In this document: piece after piece, positions 35,212-35,574 of the stretch
Layout: every line of letters begins with the position of its first letter
How positions within the stretch are numbered: the first letter of the stretch is position 1
NCBI GenBank assembly: GCA_001184405.1
Contig: LFMX01000045.1
Coordinates: forward strand, 1-35,574
Length of the DNA: 35,574 nucleotides
Reading direction: 5' to 3'
Source: Candidatus Burkholderia humilis
GTDB lineage: Bacteria > Pseudomonadota > Gammaproteobacteria > Burkholderiales > Burkholderiaceae
Notes under the pieces: generated by a model
Database searches by the model: none
Told to the model about the DNA's origin: nothing
Seen by the model: only the letters and a program-made list of their open reading frames with translations
Position numbers and translations under genes: made by a program

Positions 35212-35562
35212 ATGGGCAAGCTCACCACCCACGTCCTCGACACCGCGCACGGCCGCCCGGGCGCGAACATCAAAGTCGAGCTGTTCGCGCTCAACGGCGA
35301 CGCCCGCCGCGCGATCAAAACCATCCACACGAACGACGACGGCCGTGCGGATTCGCCGCTGCTCGAAGGCGCGGACTTCGAAACCGGCGAATACGAACTC
35401 GTCTTTCATGCAGGCGATTACTCAGCGATCGGCGTGAACGTGCCGGAACCGCGCTTCGTCGATCGCGTGTCGCTGCGCTTCGGCATCGCGGATTCGGGCG
35501 CGCATTATCACGTGCCGCTGCTCGTTTCGCCGTGGGCTTACAGCACGTATCGTGGAAGTTGA
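35212..35562 (+). CDS. uraH: 5-hydroxyisourate hydrolase (transthyretin-like)
   Basis: UraH hydrolyses 5-hydroxyisourate, the first product of urate oxidation, to OHCU on the way to allantoin. It works as a tetramer in the cytosol. The 116-residue frame shows MGKLTTHVLDTAHGRPGANI with the catalytic His7, the Arg45 region HTNDDGRADSPLL, the HYHVPLLVSPWAYSTY stretch with a conserved His near residue 98, and the diagnostic C-terminus YRGS. All three catalytic residues and the C-terminal signature are present. AAGGA precedes ATG 35212. It is intact, while the deaminase, regulator and transporter next to it are all broken. Confidence 0.96.
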   Translation: MGKLTTHVLDTAHGRPGANIKVELFALNGDARRAIKTIHTNDDGRADSPLLEGADFETGEYELVFHAGDYSAIGVNVPEPRFVDRVSLRFGIADSGAHYHVPLLVSPWAYSTYRGS

Positions 35563-35574
35563 GCGGTAACTCAA

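Overview
The window looks like a chromosomal segment of a beta-proteobacterium of the Burkholderia sensu lato group (Burkholderia, Paraburkholderia or Caballeronia). It is GC-rich with strongly GC-biased third codon positions. The proteins I recognise (transketolase start, GlgX, DusA, PspA, a UPF0303 protein, a BMP-family nucleoside transporter, a purine-catabolism deaminase and UraH) have the form I associate with that group. I ran no database search, so the taxon is an inference. I see no insertion sequence, phage gene, integrase, CRISPR array or rRNA. There are two tRNAs, tRNA-His and initiator tRNA-fMet.

Layout from left to right. 1-159 is the start of transketolase. 437-3339 holds a broken Tas-like aldo/keto reductase divergent from an intact DHA2/HsrA-like exporter. 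3405-4690 is a small envelope operon (lipoprotein, broken secreted protein, lytic transglycosylase). 4713-6639 is an intact SDR divergent from a broken O-methyltransferase, with a perfect 18-bp palindrome between them. 6644-7930 holds small conserved-looking proteins of unknown function. 8033-9798 holds dusA, tRNA-His and a small membrane protein. 9833-13793 holds a broken 3-hydroxyisobutyryl-CoA hydrolase-like gene, small unknown genes, a broken SMR pump and a UPF0303 gene. 13994-15517 is tRNA-fMet followed by a copper module (DUF2946, CopC, PCu(A)C). 15591-18126 is a damaged PBP1A gene. 18641-21269 holds a broken ribbon-helix-helix-like gene, a pspA gene with a stop codon, and a TPR/membrane protein with a broken tail. 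21339-25337 holds a Trp-rich micro-ORF, intact glgX and a heavily broken DUF2252 gene. 25500-27188 holds mscL, an unknown gene and dodecin. 27264-35562 is a purine uptake and catabolism region: a BMP-type ABC transporter of four genes, a LysR regulator, a guanine/8-oxoguanine deaminase, and uraH.

The most striking property is damage. By eye I count about 50 inactivating or frame-disrupting lesions (1-2 bp indels, in-frame stops, one apparent ATG-to-ATA start loss and at least two deletions of several residues) in about 21 of roughly 42 genes. They are unevenly spread. All four transporter genes, the LysR gene and the deaminase of the purine region are broken, and the DUF2252 gene carries at least six lesions. 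In contrast glgX (2.2 kb), the exporter (1.4 kb), dusA, the SDR, mscL, uraH and dodecin are clean. This pattern fits ongoing reductive pseudogenisation, as known for host-restricted Burkholderia relatives such as leaf-nodule symbionts, better than uniform sequencing error. Several 1-bp changes do sit in short homopolymers, so error cannot be excluded from the sequence alone.

I found no clearly new multi-gene system. The best leads for something undescribed are the micro-ORF at 21339-21458 between two terminators, the PspA/TPR pair with its Gly-Asp-Asn-rich tail, the perfect palindromes at 3405 and 5545, and the decay pattern itself.
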